From Streptococcus caballi DSM 19004 (GTDB lineage Bacteria; Bacillota; Bacilli; Lactobacillales; Streptococcaceae), in the NCBI RefSeq assembly GCF_000379985.1, contig NZ_KB904077.1:1-32304 (forward strand): a DNA stretch of 32,304 bases, written 5' to 3'. The stretch's first letter is position 1; each line of letters begins with the position of its first letter. The notes under the pieces are model-generated. The model had not been told where the DNA came from, did no database searches, and worked only from the letters and a program-made list of their open reading frames with translations. Made by a program: the position numbers and the translations under genes. Below are positions 12,511 through 21,231 of the stretch, in pieces.

Positions 12511-12922
12511 TTACGATGTGATTCTAGTTGTAACAATGGTAGCAGCTCTTCTGGTTTTCTATCTTGGATATGAGTTGTTTATCCACTACGCTAACAAAAT
12601 GCCGATTCTTGCTGCTATCGTCTTGCTGATTATAGTTGTGCAGGCAAAAGACTATGCCATGGAAATGACCAGGCAGGTAGATAAGCTTGAGGCACGTAAG
12701 CCTGTTGTTATTTACAATGTTGACAATGCTGGCGCTGCGATGGTTGGCAAGATTACTAACAAGCAAGTTATCAGTGGCCACTACACAGTCACAGCTGAGG
12801 CTTATGGTAAGTTCTTAGTTACGAAGGAGCAGTATGAAGCTATTAATGTTGGGGATGAGATTCCTGAATACTTGAAAGGGTTAGGAAATGAGCAAATGTT
12901 AGGAGAAATCAATGAACACTGA
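12503..12922 (+). CDS. DUF1372-like membrane protein
   Basis: A 139-aa protein. Two N-terminal hydrophobic helices (about 5-25 and 33-48) are followed by a soluble domain (68-130) with PVVIYNVDNAGAAMVGKI, HYTVTAEAYGKFLVT and GDEIPEYLK, which I recognise as the DUF1372 pattern of streptococcal phages. The role of the family is unknown. Its place at the end of the early operon, just before the late regulator, is the usual one. Confidence 0.75.
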   Translation: MSSYDVILVVTMVAALLVFYLGYELFIHYANKMPILAAIVLLIIVVQAKDYAMEMTRQVDKLEARKPVVIYNVDNAGAAMVGKITNKQVISGHYTVTAEAYGKFLVTKEQYEAINVGDEIPEYLKGLGNEQMLGEINEH

Positions 12923-12983
12923 ACTAATGAATGAACTAAAAGAACTTCTCGGCTTATTTCCGAGATCATTAACTTGGAGGTGA
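12912..12983 (+). CDS. 23-aa mini-gene, possible
   Basis: An ATG with AGGAGA about 7 bp upstream, overlapping the DUF1372-type gene by 11 bp. It encodes MNTELMNELKELLGLF plus seven residues. Its last codons contain the GGAGGTGA site of the late-regulator gene, so translating it may couple the two genes. It may serve only for coupling. Confidence 0.35.
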   Translation: MNTELMNELKELLGLFPRSLTWR

Positions 12984-12986
12984 CAA

Positions 12987-13388
12987 TTGAAGAAACTGAG
13001 CGACAGAGAACTCAAAACGCTAGACGAGGAACTGTTCAAGTTCCGAGGTATCCAGCGAACCATAGATTTACGAAGACTGGAGCTGACAACAAGAACTCCA
13101 GATAGCCAAGGCGGTCCTTCAATCGGAATCAGCAAACCTACAGAAACCATCGCGGTCAAGCTCGCAGATGATCCGACATTAAAGTTTCTGGAAGGCTTCA
13201 AGGAGATCGTGGATAAACTACTTGCTAACCTAATCGACGAAGACAAGGAAATTTTTTATCTACGCTGGCAGTATCCACAACTACGATGGGAAGAAATTGC
13301 AGAGAAGTTGTTTTTGAGCAACGCAACTATATATCGACGTCGCAGAATTATCCTTGAGCAGTATGCAATTTTGAAAGGTGAGTTGTAA
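12987..13388 (+). CDS. ArpU/RinA-like late transcription regulator
   Basis: A 133-aa protein from a TTG start right after GGAGGTGA. The N-terminal 80 residues are charged and helical; residues 85-125 form a sigma-region-4-like HTH (IFYLRWQYPQLRWEEIAEKLFLSNATIYRRRR). Size, position and HTH match the ArpU/RinA group, which activates packaging and structural genes. Directly behind it lies the first copy of a 29-bp dyad promoter element, and the second copy heads the late operon. These are the obvious candidate targets, inferred from position. Confidence 0.82.
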   Translation: MKKLSDRELKTLDEELFKFRGIQRTIDLRRLELTTRTPDSQGGPSIGISKPTETIAVKLADDPTLKFLEGFKEIVDKLLANLIDEDKEIFYLRWQYPQLRWEEIAEKLFLSNATIYRRRRIILEQYAILKGEL

Positions 13389-13389
13389 A

Positions 13390-13435
13390 GTGATAAAAAA
13401 AGGTACTGTTTTTCTCACGAAAATATTGGTATTAT
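13390..13435 (+). promoter_or_regulatory. Late promoter A with 29-bp activator dyad
   Basis: GTGATAAAAA (13390-13399), nine bases, then TTTTTCTCAC (13409-13418) form an inverted repeat with one mismatch. A -10, TATTAT, follows at 13430-13435. No good -35 exists except in the dyad's right half, which suggests an activator-dependent promoter. The element matches copy B at 14330 with only a few differences and the same spacing to the -10. Confidence 0.6.
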
Positions 13436-13537
13436 GTTATCGTCGAAACGAGAAGAAGGATAGATACTAGCAAGAGCCTTTCGTTTTCAGAGGAACACCT
13501 TTAAAGAAAAACCAGAACTCGCCAGACAAATTTACAG

Positions 13538-13566
13538 GTCAGTTGCAGAATGCACTGACTTTTTTT
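13538..13566 (+). terminator. Intrinsic terminator after late promoter A
   Basis: GTCAG pairs with CTGAC, then a bulged T, TGCA pairs with TGCA, and the loop is GAA (13538-13559), followed by seven Ts. It ends either early transcription past the regulator gene or a short RNA of about 125 nt from promoter A. Confidence 0.75.
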
Positions 13567-13595
13567 ATTTAATTTCTGAGAAAGGAGAGAGAGCC

Positions 13596-14144
13596 ATGAA
13601 CTATGTCGAACCAATTCGCAATAAGGAAGATATTGACATTATGTGTGATTATTTGAAAGATTGGGACTATCGCAACTATTTGATATTTTTGACAGGTATT
13701 AACACAGGCTTGCGCATATCAGACATTCTTAATTTAAAGGTGTCTAATATACGTGGATGGTATATCTTGCTGATTGAAAGAAAAACAAAGAAACGTCGCA
13801 AGGTCAAGATGAATGCGTTTCTGAAAAGGGAAATGGACAAGCACATCAAAGGCAAGCGAGTCGGTGATTATCTATTCCAAAGTCGCAAAGGTAAGAACAA
13901 GCCATTGACTAGACAGGCAGCTTACAGCATTATCAAGATAGCCGCTGAAGATTGTGGAGTTGAAAACGTCGGGACACATACCATGCGGAAAACTTTTGGG
14001 TATCACTATTACCAGAAGTACAAAGACATTGCCATGCTGATGGAATTATTTAACCACGCTAGCGCAGCAATTACCAAAAGATACATCGGTATCAACCAAG
14101 ACCAACAGGACCGAGCCTTGGCAAACTTCCGTCTAGGAACATAA
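13596..14144 (+). CDS. Catalytic-domain-only tyrosine recombinase
   Basis: A 182-aa protein with Arg40 (TGLRISDIL), a Lys-rich beta-hairpin near 62-70, His128 and Arg131 (HTMRKTFGYH), His154 (LFNHAS) and Tyr163 (KRYIG). All catalytic residues are present, but both the arm- and core-binding domains of full integrases are missing; residues 1-20 are the only N-terminal extension. AAAGGAGAG precedes the ATG. Similar short recombinases occur before the packaging genes of other streptococcal phages. It might resolve genome multimers or act in packaging; it is not the lysogeny integrase. Confidence 0.88.
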   Translation: MNYVEPIRNKEDIDIMCDYLKDWDYRNYLIFLTGINTGLRISDILNLKVSNIRGWYILLIERKTKKRRKVKMNAFLKREMDKHIKGKRVGDYLFQSRKGKNKPLTRQAAYSIIKIAAEDCGVENVGTHTMRKTFGYHYYQKYKDIAMLMELFNHASAAITKRYIGINQDQQDRALANFRLGT

Positions 14145-14329
14145 CAATGTGACATATTGCAGTAATGTCAGATTGAAAAATATGAATGCTGAAAAACCTT
14201 TTGTTTACAAGGCACTTGAGAAAAAAGCGAAAGTGACACAATATACAAAGAAGATAATTCAGAGGTGAAATTGGTATAGTTTTTAGTTGATAAACCTCAC
14301 AAGAAATTTTGTCAAGTGATTTTTGAAAG

Positions 14330-14375
14330 TTGAGAAAAAAAGGTACTGTTTTTCTCACGAAAAAGGTGCTAATAT
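14330..14375 (+). promoter_or_regulatory. Late promoter B with 29-bp activator dyad
   Basis: TTGAGAAAAA (14330-14339), the same nine bases AAGGTACTG as in copy A, then TTTTTCTCAC (14349-14358). A -10, TAATAT, follows at 14370-14375, again 11 bp behind the dyad. It heads the operon of packaging, head, tail and lysis genes. It is probably activated by the regulator encoded at 12987. Confidence 0.65.
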
Positions 14376-14401
14376 GGTAGCATAACATTTTAACAAGTAA
14401 G

Positions 14402-14430
14402 AGGACATTCGGAAACGACTGTCCTTTTTC
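14402..14430 (+). terminator. Terminator-like hairpin in the late leader
   Basis: AGGACA (14402-14407) pairs with TGTCCT (14420-14425), followed by TTTTC. It lies about 20-50 nt behind the start expected from promoter B and before the first late gene. The stem is only 6 bp, so read-through or antitermination is likely. Confidence 0.5.
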
Positions 14431-14452
14431 TGTTGCCAGAAAGGAGACAGAC

Positions 14453-14602
14453 ATGACGAAGTACATGGTGATTGCCGAGGGACAATTCGTTATTCACTGC
14501 AAAGACACTAGTCAAAAGCATGAGTCATATAGATTGACTCAATACGACTTCGAAGATGTTGGGCATACAAGGTATTTCAACTTTGAGACATATGACTTTT
14601 AA
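14453..14602 (+). CDS. 49-aa small protein, first late gene
   Basis: AAAGGAG precedes the ATG. The peptide begins MTKYMVIAEGQFVIHCKD and ends in HTRYFNFETYDF; it is strand-rich and aromatic. It overlaps the HNH gene by 11 bp. Small proteins of this kind often precede the HNH gene in streptococcal phages, but no function is recognised. Confidence 0.6.
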   Translation: MTKYMVIAEGQFVIHCKDTSQKHESYRLTQYDFEDVGHTRYFNFETYDF

Positions 14603-14921
14603 GCCAGTTCGCAAAAGTCTAAAGACTAGTCGTTGGGATAAGTTCAGGGGTCGTATGATGAAGCGTGATAAGTACTTGTGTCAAGAGTCTTTGAGGTATG
14701 GCAAGAGAGTACCAGCTGAGATGGTCCATCATATCTACCCGGTCTCTGAGTATCCAGAACTTGAGTTCGTTTCTTGGAATGTAATCAGTCTAGCTAACAG
14801 AGTACACGGCACCTTCCATGACCGCATTAACAATAAAGTAATAGGTCAAGGGCTATGGTGGCAGAGAAAAAGAAAAAAAGATTTTGATGAATTTTATAAA
14901 AATTTTTCAAAAAAATTTTGA
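14592..14921 (+). CDS. HNH endonuclease next to cos and terminase
   Basis: A 109-aa protein from ATG 14592 (MTFKPVRKSLKTSRW); the in-frame start at 14556 would overlap its neighbour further and lacks a site. The motif MVHHIYPVSEYPELEFVSWN...LANRVHGTFHDR carries the HH, N and H of the HNH fold. In HK97-like cos phages, an HNH protein beside the small terminase is needed for efficient cos cutting. The length is normal for this type. Confidence 0.9.
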   Translation: MTFKPVRKSLKTSRWDKFRGRMMKRDKYLCQESLRYGKRVPAEMVHHIYPVSEYPELEFVSWNVISLANRVHGTFHDRINNKVIGQGLWWQRKRKKDFDEFYKNFSKKF

Positions 14922-15000
14922 ACCCCCCACCCTCGCGAAAAATTTTTGAACGGCTTGGGGACCGGGAAGGGGAAGTCTTTCCCCCTCTGAGTCCCCGTGA
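14922..15000. other. Candidate cos site
   Basis: A G+C-rich gap in an otherwise AT-rich genome, directly between HNH and small terminase, starting CCCCCCACCCTCGCG. Nested inverted repeats follow: GGGGAC (14957-14962) with GTCCCC (14991-14996), and inside them GGGGAA (14969-14974) with TTCCCC (14979-14984). Position and composition match cos regions of Sfi21-type phages. The cut position is not determined. Confidence 0.55.
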
Positions 15001-15048
15001 GAATTTTAAGTACATTTTTTAACATGAATTTTGAAAGGAGGTGAAAAA

Positions 15049-15411
15049 TTGGCAAGACCAAAAGGTCAGAGCACCATCAAAACAAGAATTGTGAAATCCA
15101 TGAAAGATATGGGAACATATTCAAAGCACTATGATGACATCATAGAAATCTATTCTGGGTTGCTCTACGACTACAAGAATGCTCGTGATGAATTCTTGGC
15201 AAATGGTTCTCAGATTACCGAAGAGCACGAAACAGGACGCGGAACAATTGTGGATCGTAAGACACCACTTGTACAGACCATGGAAAATCTCAGAAAAGAT
15301 ATCATCACGTATTCTGATAGGCTTGGGCTCAATCCAAAATCTGTTGGAATTGAACCTCCTAAACCAAAAGATGCTGGAGGACTTGAAGGAATGATTGCCA
15401 ATATTATTTGA
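15049..15411 (+). CDS. terS: Terminase small subunit (P27-type)
   Basis: A 120-aa protein from TTG 15049, 5 bp after AAAGGAGGTGA; the in-frame TTG at 15031 lies inside the binding-site region. The ARPKGQ start, central helices ([20 protein letters not shown]) and the tail [12 protein letters not shown] fit the phage P27 small-terminase family. It recognises cos and guides the large subunit. The stop overlaps the TTG start of the large subunit. Confidence 0.88.
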   Translation: MARPKGQSTIKTRIVKSMKDMGTYSKHYDDIIEIYSGLLYDYKNARDEFLANGSQITEEHETGRGTIVDRKTPLVQTMENLRKDIITYSDRLGLNPKSVGIEPPKPKDAGGLEGMIANII

Positions 15412-17141
15412 AAGTTAAAAATAAATCACCAAATTTCAAAATCGCAGTTGATTATGCTATAAGCGTTGTAAATGGAAAAATTAAAGCAGGAAAGCGTCGT
15501 AAGAAAGCATGTCAAAGATTTCTTAAAGACCTTGAGAGTGACCGCTTTGACTTTAAGAATGAGCAGTTTGACTTTGTTGTTAAGTTTATTGAAGGTCTTG
15601 TAGTCCATCGAAAAGGTGAATCGCTTGAAGGTCTGCCTCTGACAAACGCTCCTTTCATTTTGCAACCGTGGCAAAAATTTTGTATCGTCAATCTTTTTGG
15701 TTTTTTCAACAAAGGAACAACAATTAGGCGCTTTACTGAGGCGCTTTTTATGTTACCTCGTAAAAATGGTAAGACGCCTTTTGCATCTGCCATCGCTCTG
15801 GCCACATCCATTTTAGATAATCAGAGCGGTTCTAATGCTTATATACTTGCTAACTCTCTGAAACAGACCAGAGAAAGCTTTGATTTTATGACTCACACAG
15901 TCAAATACTGGAAAGATAAGTCGATCAAAATCAAAGACAACAACAATGAGCATGTCATTCGCAAGGAATTTTCAAATGGCTCTTTCACAATCAATGCACT
16001 TGCTGCAGAAGAAGATAATCTTGACTCATTCAACGGGAACATTATTATCCTTGATGAAATTCACGGTATGAAATCATCTAAGAAGTATACTTTGATGAAG
16101 AATGCCATGCGTGCTTATCGTAACAAACTGCTTATGGCCATCACCACAGCTGGTGACAAGCCAAACGGCTTTCTTGCTCAGCGTTTGAAGTACTGTGACA
16201 AGGTTCTTGATGGGACTGTTGAAGATGACAGCTACTTTCTTTTTATCTGTGATGCAGATACGGATAAAGATGGTAAGATTGTTGACTTTACAAACCCAGA
16301 ATACATCAAGCAAGCCAATCCCTCTCTAGGTGTAACGGTTGAACTCAAGGAACTGGTACATGATGCAGAAGTTGCTTTAGCTGATCCGCAGACTAGAAAT
16401 GAGTTTTTTAACAAGACACTCAATGTCTTCACAAACTCAATGACAGCTTACTTTAACGTTCAGGACTTTATCAATTCCGATTACAACTATGACTGGTCAC
16501 TGGAGGAGTTGGCCAAGTTACCGATTAAGTGGTATGGCGGTGCAGACTTGTCAAAATTGCATGATTTGACCGCTGCTGCTCTTTATGGAAATTATGACGA
16601 TGTTGATATTGTTATCACTCACGCTTTCTTTCCGAAAACAGCCGCTCATCAAAAGGCAAATGATGACGGTATACCGCTTTTTGGTTGGGAGCAGGACGGA
16701 TGGTTGACGATGTCAAACACGCCTACTGTTTCCTATGATGACATTATCAACTGGTTTGTCATGATGAGAGATAAAGGTTTCAAAATCAAAAAAGTTGGTT
16801 TTGATAAGAAATTCGGACGTGAATTTTTCTCTGGCATGAAAAAGGCCAAGTTTAGTATTGTGGACGCTCCGCAATATTTCTGGAAAAAGTCAGAGGGATT
16901 CAGGCGAATTGAAACCAAGGCACTCAACGGTCAGCTTTATTACTGTCATTCAGATGCCTACGAATATTGTGTCGGAAATGTCCGTGGTATTGAGAAGGTT
17001 GATGACATGATCCAGTACGAAAAAGTTGAGAAAAACTTGAGGATTGACTTATTTGACGCTTCGGTGTTTGCAGGTTGTCAAATGCTTGAAGATATTGAAA
17101 ATGCTGGCGCTATTAGTGGCTGGCTCAATGGAGGTGCTTAA
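15408..17141 (+). CDS. terL: Terminase large subunit (Terminase_1)
   Basis: A 577-aa packaging motor. The ATPase half has Walker A-like LPRKNGKT (116-123), Walker B IIILDE (212-217) and coupling motif TTAGD (246-250). The nuclease half starts with GGAD380 ([12 protein letters not shown]). The only workable start is the TTG overlapping the terS stop, with no strong site of its own, so it is translationally coupled. The length is normal. The pairing with a P27-type small subunit and an HNH protein fits HK97-like cos packaging. Confidence 0.97.
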   Translation: MKVKNKSPNFKIAVDYAISVVNGKIKAGKRRKKACQRFLKDLESDRFDFKNEQFDFVVKFIEGLVVHRKGESLEGLPLTNAPFILQPWQKFCIVNLFGFFNKGTTIRRFTEALFMLPRKNGKTPFASAIALATSILDNQSGSNAYILANSLKQTRESFDFMTHTVKYWKDKSIKIKDNNNEHVIRKEFSNGSFTINALAAEEDNLDSFNGNIIILDEIHGMKSSKKYTLMKNAMRAYRNKLLMAITTAGDKPNGFLAQRLKYCDKVLDGTVEDDSYFLFICDADTDKDGKIVDFTNPEYIKQANPSLGVTVELKELVHDAEVALADPQTRNEFFNKTLNVFTNSMTAYFNVQDFINSDYNYDWSLEELAKLPIKWYGGADLSKLHDLTAAALYGNYDDVDIVITHAFFPKTAAHQKANDDGIPLFGWEQDGWLTMSNTPTVSYDDIINWFVMMRDKGFKIKKVGFDKKFGREFFSGMKKAKFSIVDAPQYFWKKSEGFRRIETKALNGQLYYCHSDAYEYCVGNVRGIEKVDDMIQYEKVEKNLRIDLFDASVFAGCQMLEDIENAGAISGWLNGGA

Positions 17142-18346
17142 TGAGTAAGCGAAAACGGAAAAAGGCAAATCAAATTAGATCTGAGCCGTCAAAAGGCATG
17201 CAGCTATTTGTTAACGAGGATATGTTTTCGTCTTTGACAACAAACGGCTACACTCGTCTGTCTGATTGTCCAGAGGTACACATAGCAGTTCATAAGATTG
17301 CTGACTTGGTATCATCTATGCCTATCCACTTGATGGAAAATCAAGAGAATGGCGACGTGAGGGTGAAAAATGAGCTATCACGCAAGATAGACATCAATCC
17401 TTACAAATGGATGAGTCGCAAGCAATGGATTTATAACATCGTTCGGACACTTTTGCTTGAGGGTGATGGCAATGCTGTTGTTTATCCTGTCATCAACAGC
17501 GACGGTTTGATTGATGATTTGAAGCCACTACCACCATCAAAGACCCATTTTGATGGTGATGAATTTGATTATCAGATTATCTATGATTATCAGCAGGCTT
17601 ATAAGCCAGATGAGGTGCTGCACTTTGCTATCAATGCTAGCCCAGAAAAGCCATGGCTGGGAAAAGGGTATAGGATTGTGCTAAGAGATATTCTGAAAAA
17701 TCTCAAGCAGGCATCTGCTACTAAAAATGAATTTATGAGTGGCAAATATATGCCATCGCTCATTATCAAGACGGATGCCAACACAGCAGAGCTTGCCACG
17801 CAAGAAGGACGCGACAACGTCTTTAATAAGTATATGGCAAGCACATCAGCTGGTAAGCCTTGGATTATTCCAGCGGAAGCCTTTCAGGTTGAGCAGATCA
17901 AGCCTCTTAGTCTAAATGACATTGCTATCAAAGACACGGTAGAAATTGATAAGACCACCTTGGCCAACGTTCTAGGTGTACCACCATTCTTTGTAGGAGT
18001 CGGAAAATTTAACAAGGATGAGTATGACAATTTTATTACGACTAAGATTAAGTCAATTGCCGAAACATTACAACAGGAAATGACAAGGCAGCTACTCTAT
18101 GCACCGCAGTTTTATTGGCTGTTTAATTGGCGTAGTTTGTTGACTTATGACCTAAAAGCTCTATCTGATATTGGTTCAAATCTCTATATCAGAGGGCTGA
18201 TGGAAGGAAATGAAGTCAGAAACTGGATTAACTTGCCACCAAAAGAAGGCTTGGATAATCTGGTTATTCTTGAGAATTTTATTCCAGCTGACATGATTGG
18301 CAATCAGAAGAAATTAGAGAAAGGAGAAGATAGTGGACAGAACTGA
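17141..18346 (+). CDS. Portal protein (HK97 gp3-like)
   Basis: A 401-aa protein forming the dodecameric ring through which DNA enters the head. It has the typical order of the Phage_portal family: [42 protein letters not shown], and the [29 protein letters not shown] region. The start overlaps the terL stop as TAATG. The Lys/Arg-rich N terminus and Glu/Lys tail are normal. Confidence 0.95.
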   Translation: MSKRKRKKANQIRSEPSKGMQLFVNEDMFSSLTTNGYTRLSDCPEVHIAVHKIADLVSSMPIHLMENQENGDVRVKNELSRKIDINPYKWMSRKQWIYNIVRTLLLEGDGNAVVYPVINSDGLIDDLKPLPPSKTHFDGDEFDYQIIYDYQQAYKPDEVLHFAINASPEKPWLGKGYRIVLRDILKNLKQASATKNEFMSGKYMPSLIIKTDANTAELATQEGRDNVFNKYMASTSAGKPWIIPAEAFQVEQIKPLSLNDIAIKDTVEIDKTTLANVLGVPPFFVGVGKFNKDEYDNFITTKIKSIAETLQQEMTRQLLYAPQFYWLFNWRSLLTYDLKALSDIGSNLYIRGLMEGNEVRNWINLPPKEGLDNLVILENFIPADMIGNQKKLEKGEDSGQN

Positions 18347-18938
18347 ATTCACTACTCGCGCTTTTAAGTCTGACTTAAAAGTTCGTGAGGAAGTCGAACA
18401 AGAAGAGAAAGTCATTGAAGGCTACTTCGTGATTTTTAATTCTGAGACGGAATTGTGGGAGGGTGCCTTTGAGGAAATCGCGCCTGGTGCTTTTGATGAG
18501 ACTATGGAAAATGATATTCGTGCTCTCATCAATCATGATACAAAACTTGTGTTAGCCCGTACTAAGGCAGGAACATTGACCTTGACTATCGATGATAAAG
18601 GCTTATATGGTCGTATCGTCATCAATGATAAAGATGTTGATGCCATGAATCTTTACGCTCGTGTTCAACGAGGCGATGTTGATCAATGTTCTTTTGGCTT
18701 CAACATCTTAGAAGAATCGGCAGACTTCCGTGAAGATGGTACGACTAAGTGGACCATCTCAAAGGTTGACTTACATGAGGTGTCTGTGGTGACATTTCCA
18801 GCCTACGAAGACACAGGCGTTCAAGCCAGAAAACGTGACTTTGAAAAAGCTAAAGAGCAATCCCTACAATCACGAAAAAAAGCATTAAAGGAGAAATTAC
18901 AACATGCTAAAACAACTTATGCTACGTCGCAAGATTAA
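18333..18938 (+). CDS. Prohead protease (S78, HK97 gp4-like)
   Basis: A 201-aa protein from GTG 18333, 7 bp after AAAGGAG. It has the S78 pattern: [14 protein letters not shown], His68 (INHDT), Ser120 (DQCSFGF) and the [12 protein letters not shown] strand (147-158). It cleaves the capsid delta domain during head maturation. It overlaps the portal by 14 bp and the capsid gene by 35 bp. The tail is basic and helical. Confidence 0.95.
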   Translation: MDRTEFTTRAFKSDLKVREEVEQEEKVIEGYFVIFNSETELWEGAFEEIAPGAFDETMENDIRALINHDTKLVLARTKAGTLTLTIDDKGLYGRIVINDKDVDAMNLYARVQRGDVDQCSFGFNILEESADFREDGTTKWTISKVDLHEVSVVTFPAYEDTGVQARKRDFEKAKEQSLQSRKKALKEKLQHAKTTYATSQD

Positions 18939-20316
18939 TGTCTTGCGTGAGAAAAAAGAAGGTCTGACAAGCAATAAGAACTTTGATAAACGCAATGCAG
19001 ATCTTGAAGTTGCCATTGAAGAAGCTCGCTCAGATGATGAAATTGCTGCTGTTGAAGCAGAAATTGAAGAACTGACAAAAGAACAAGAAGAATATCAAAA
19101 GCAAGTTGATGATATTCAAACTCAAATTGATGAGCTGGAAAAGGAATTGGAGGAGCTTGAGGCCAAAGAACCAAAATCAGAGCCTAAGGAAGATCCAGAA
19201 CCAGATGACAATCAAGCTCGCAGCAAACAAAAAGGAGATAAACAGTTTATGACTCGTAACAAATATTTTGGCGGACTTACTCGTAGTGCCTTCACATCGC
19301 TGGTTGAACGTAGTGACGTAAAGGAATTTCTTGATCAAACACGCAGCCTAATCAAAGAACAACGATCAGTGACTGGCGCAGACTTAACTATCCCAACAGC
19401 ATTTTTAGAATTACTGCGCAACAATATGGATCAGTACTCAAAATTGATTACTAAAGTTTGGCTTAAGCCTGTAAAGGGTAAAGCGCGCCAAAACATTGCA
19501 GGAACTATTCCAGAAGCTATCTGGACTGAAATGATTGGCAAAATCAATGAAGTTGAATTTAAATTTAATCAAATTGAAGTTGACGGATTTAAAGTTAGCG
19601 GCTTTACAGCTATTCCAAATTCAATCTTGCAAGATAGTGATCTCAACCTTGCCAATGAAATCCTCTATGGACTTGCTCAAGCCATTGGTCTTGCTTTAGA
19701 CAAAGCAATTATTTATGGTAAAGGCACTAAGATGCCTGTCGGTATCGTGACACGTCTTGCAGAAACTCAAAAACCTAATTATTGGGGTCAAAATGAAAAA
19801 GCTTGGACTGACCTGCACGATACACACTTGTCAGTCGTTCCAGCAGGAATCACAGATGCAGTCAAATACTATCAAGAGCTTGCAACTAAGCTGAATGTGA
19901 TTGAAAGCGACTATTCAGACGGAAATGTTTTCTGGGCAATGTCTCGCAACACTCACCAAGCACTTAAAATCAAACTGTTATCATTCAATTCATCAGCTGC
20001 TTTGGTCTCTGGTGTTGATAATGAATTACCTGTTATTGGTGGTGAAGTCGTTGAGCTCAACTTCATCCCAGAAGGGCACATCATTGGTGGTTTTGGATCA
20101 CTTTACCTACTTTCAGAGCGTGAAGGAGCAACTATGGCACAGTCTGAGCATGCTCAATTTATCGAAGATAACACAGTCTTCAAGGGTGTTGCCCGTTACG
20201 ATGGCCGCCCCATTTTTGGTGAAGGTTTTGTTGGTATTAATGCCTCTGGTAAAGATGGCGCACTCGTACCAGCACCAACTGATGTCACATTTGCTGCTGA
20301 TAAAGCTAATGTTTAA
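18904..20316 (+). CDS. Major capsid protein (HK97 fold)
   Basis: A 470-aa precursor. Residues 1-90 are a coiled-coil scaffolding (delta) domain rich in Glu and Lys, 90-115 a Pro/Glu/Asp linker with the probable protease cut, and 120-455 the HK97-type shell domain (ADLTIPTAFLELL, ALDKAIIYGKG, RYDGRPIFGEGFVGI). The scaffold is fused to the capsid, as expected with a co-encoded S78 protease. AAAGGAG lies 8-10 bp before the ATG, inside the protease gene. Confidence 0.96.
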   Translation: MLKQLMLRRKINVLREKKEGLTSNKNFDKRNADLEVAIEEARSDDEIAAVEAEIEELTKEQEEYQKQVDDIQTQIDELEKELEELEAKEPKSEPKEDPEPDDNQARSKQKGDKQFMTRNKYFGGLTRSAFTSLVERSDVKEFLDQTRSLIKEQRSVTGADLTIPTAFLELLRNNMDQYSKLITKVWLKPVKGKARQNIAGTIPEAIWTEMIGKINEVEFKFNQIEVDGFKVSGFTAIPNSILQDSDLNLANEILYGLAQAIGLALDKAIIYGKGTKMPVGIVTRLAETQKPNYWGQNEKAWTDLHDTHLSVVPAGITDAVKYYQELATKLNVIESDYSDGNVFWAMSRNTHQALKIKLLSFNSSAALVSGVDNELPVIGGEVVELNFIPEGHIIGGFGSLYLLSEREGATMAQSEHAQFIEDNTVFKGVARYDGRPIFGEGFVGINASGKDGALVPAPTDVTFAADKANV

Positions 20317-20327
20317 GGAGGATTATC

Positions 20328-20606
20328 ATGAAAGTAAAAGCTTTAAAAAATTTCGCACATTCAAAATCAGAACAAGGTTTTCGCAGTTACGGCGAAGTCT
20401 TTAATTGTGACAAAGAAGAAGTTGAAAAATTAAACTCTTTGCATGATGAGCCGCTGGTTGAAATTGTTGAAGAAATTCCAGATGACAAAACTTCAACTGA
20501 TGAAACTGATGCAGCAGACAAAAAAAGTAAGAAACCAAGAAATTCTAAGAAAACTAAGTCGTCAGATGGCGATTCTGACGCTGTTTCAGATGGTGAAGAT
20601 GAGTAA
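20328..20606 (+). CDS. Small head-region protein with charged tail
   Basis: A 92-aa protein. Residues 1-50 are a compact domain (MKVKALKNFAHSKSEQGFRS, then EEVEKLNSLHDEPLVEIV) seen in many HK97-like phages between capsid and connector. Residues 52-92 are an alternating acidic and Lys-rich disordered tail. AAGGAGG precedes the ATG. A role in head assembly is inferred from position only. Confidence 0.75.
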   Translation: MKVKALKNFAHSKSEQGFRSYGEVFNCDKEEVEKLNSLHDEPLVEIVEEIPDDKTSTDETDAADKKSKKPRNSKKTKSSDGDSDAVSDGEDE

Positions 20607-20638
20607 TTATCTGAAATTAGCCTAGAAAGCGAGGTTAT

Positions 20639-20911
20639 ATGGACACTAGTGAGGTCTTAGAACTGGTCAAGTTTAAAGAAGGTATCAAGTCAAATAAACG
20701 TGACGACTATCTAAACCATTTGATAGACTCAGCAGTTAAAGAACTGGAAGACATCAAGGGGATTGCTATTGATTTAAAAAATTCAACGCATGTCACTTTT
20801 GTTGCTGACTGGGCTTACTTTAAATATGTCAATCGCGATAATCCAACTATGCCTCAGTATCTCAAGCAGGAATTGCATGACTTACAAATCTCGTATCCTA
20901 AGGAGGACTAA
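20639..20911 (+). CDS. Head-tail connector (gp6-like)
   Basis: A 90-aa all-helical protein with the DYLNHLIDSAVKELEDIKG and VADWAYFKYVNRDNP segments of the gp6-like/QLRG connector family. It would dock under the portal as the first adaptor ring. GAGG lies 5 bp before the ATG. It is followed at once by the head-closure gene. Confidence 0.85.
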   Translation: MDTSEVLELVKFKEGIKSNKRDDYLNHLIDSAVKELEDIKGIAIDLKNSTHVTFVADWAYFKYVNRDNPTMPQYLKQELHDLQISYPKED

Positions 20912-20913
20912 AG

Positions 20914-21231
20914 ATGGCATGGGAAAATGATGTTATCTTGATTAGACGCAAGGAAATCGGGCTGGACGAGCTAAAACAGCCTATCTTTGAAGACACTAGA
21001 GAAGAGATTGCTTGTAACAAGCGATCTCTTACTAGGTCCGAATTTTACTTTGCCTCTCAGACAGATTTAAAACCAAGTATGGTTCTGGAAGTTCACTCTT
21101 TTGAATATGACAATCAAGATTACTTAGAATTTGAAGACGAGCGCTACAAGGTCATCAAAACTTATGAAGTTAGCTCTAATATCATAGAGTTGACTTGTGA
21201 GAAAGACAACGGAGGTGGCACAGATGTCTAG
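20914..21231 (+). CDS. Head closure (head-tail joining) protein
   Basis: A 105-aa, strand-rich protein (DVILIRRKEIGLDELKQPIF...YEVSSNIIELTCEK). It fits the SPP1 gp16-like stopper/closure family by size, composition and place in the head-to-tail gene order. AAGGAGG overlaps the previous gene end. The sequence match is moderate; the order is strong evidence. Confidence 0.8.
   Translation: MAWENDVILIRRKEIGLDELKQPIFEDTREEIACNKRSLTRSEFYFASQTDLKPSMVLEVHSFEYDNQDYLEFEDERYKVIKTYEVSSNIIELTCEKDNGGGTDV

Larger units (their letters stand above)
14145..14452 (+). other. Gene-free control region before the late operon
   Basis: A 308-bp stretch between the recombinase and the first late gene. The left half (14145-14325) is AT-rich and holds only a 28-codon frame at 14182-14268 without a good ribosome binding site. 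The right part holds dyad promoter B (14330-14375), a terminator-like hairpin (14402-14430) and the AAAGGAGAC site of the next gene. I see no tRNA or longer gene in it. Confidence 0.7.

Noticed and set aside
14182..14268. 28-codon frame after the recombinase
   Set aside because: No ribosome binding site upstream of its ATG, and it sits in an AT-rich control region.
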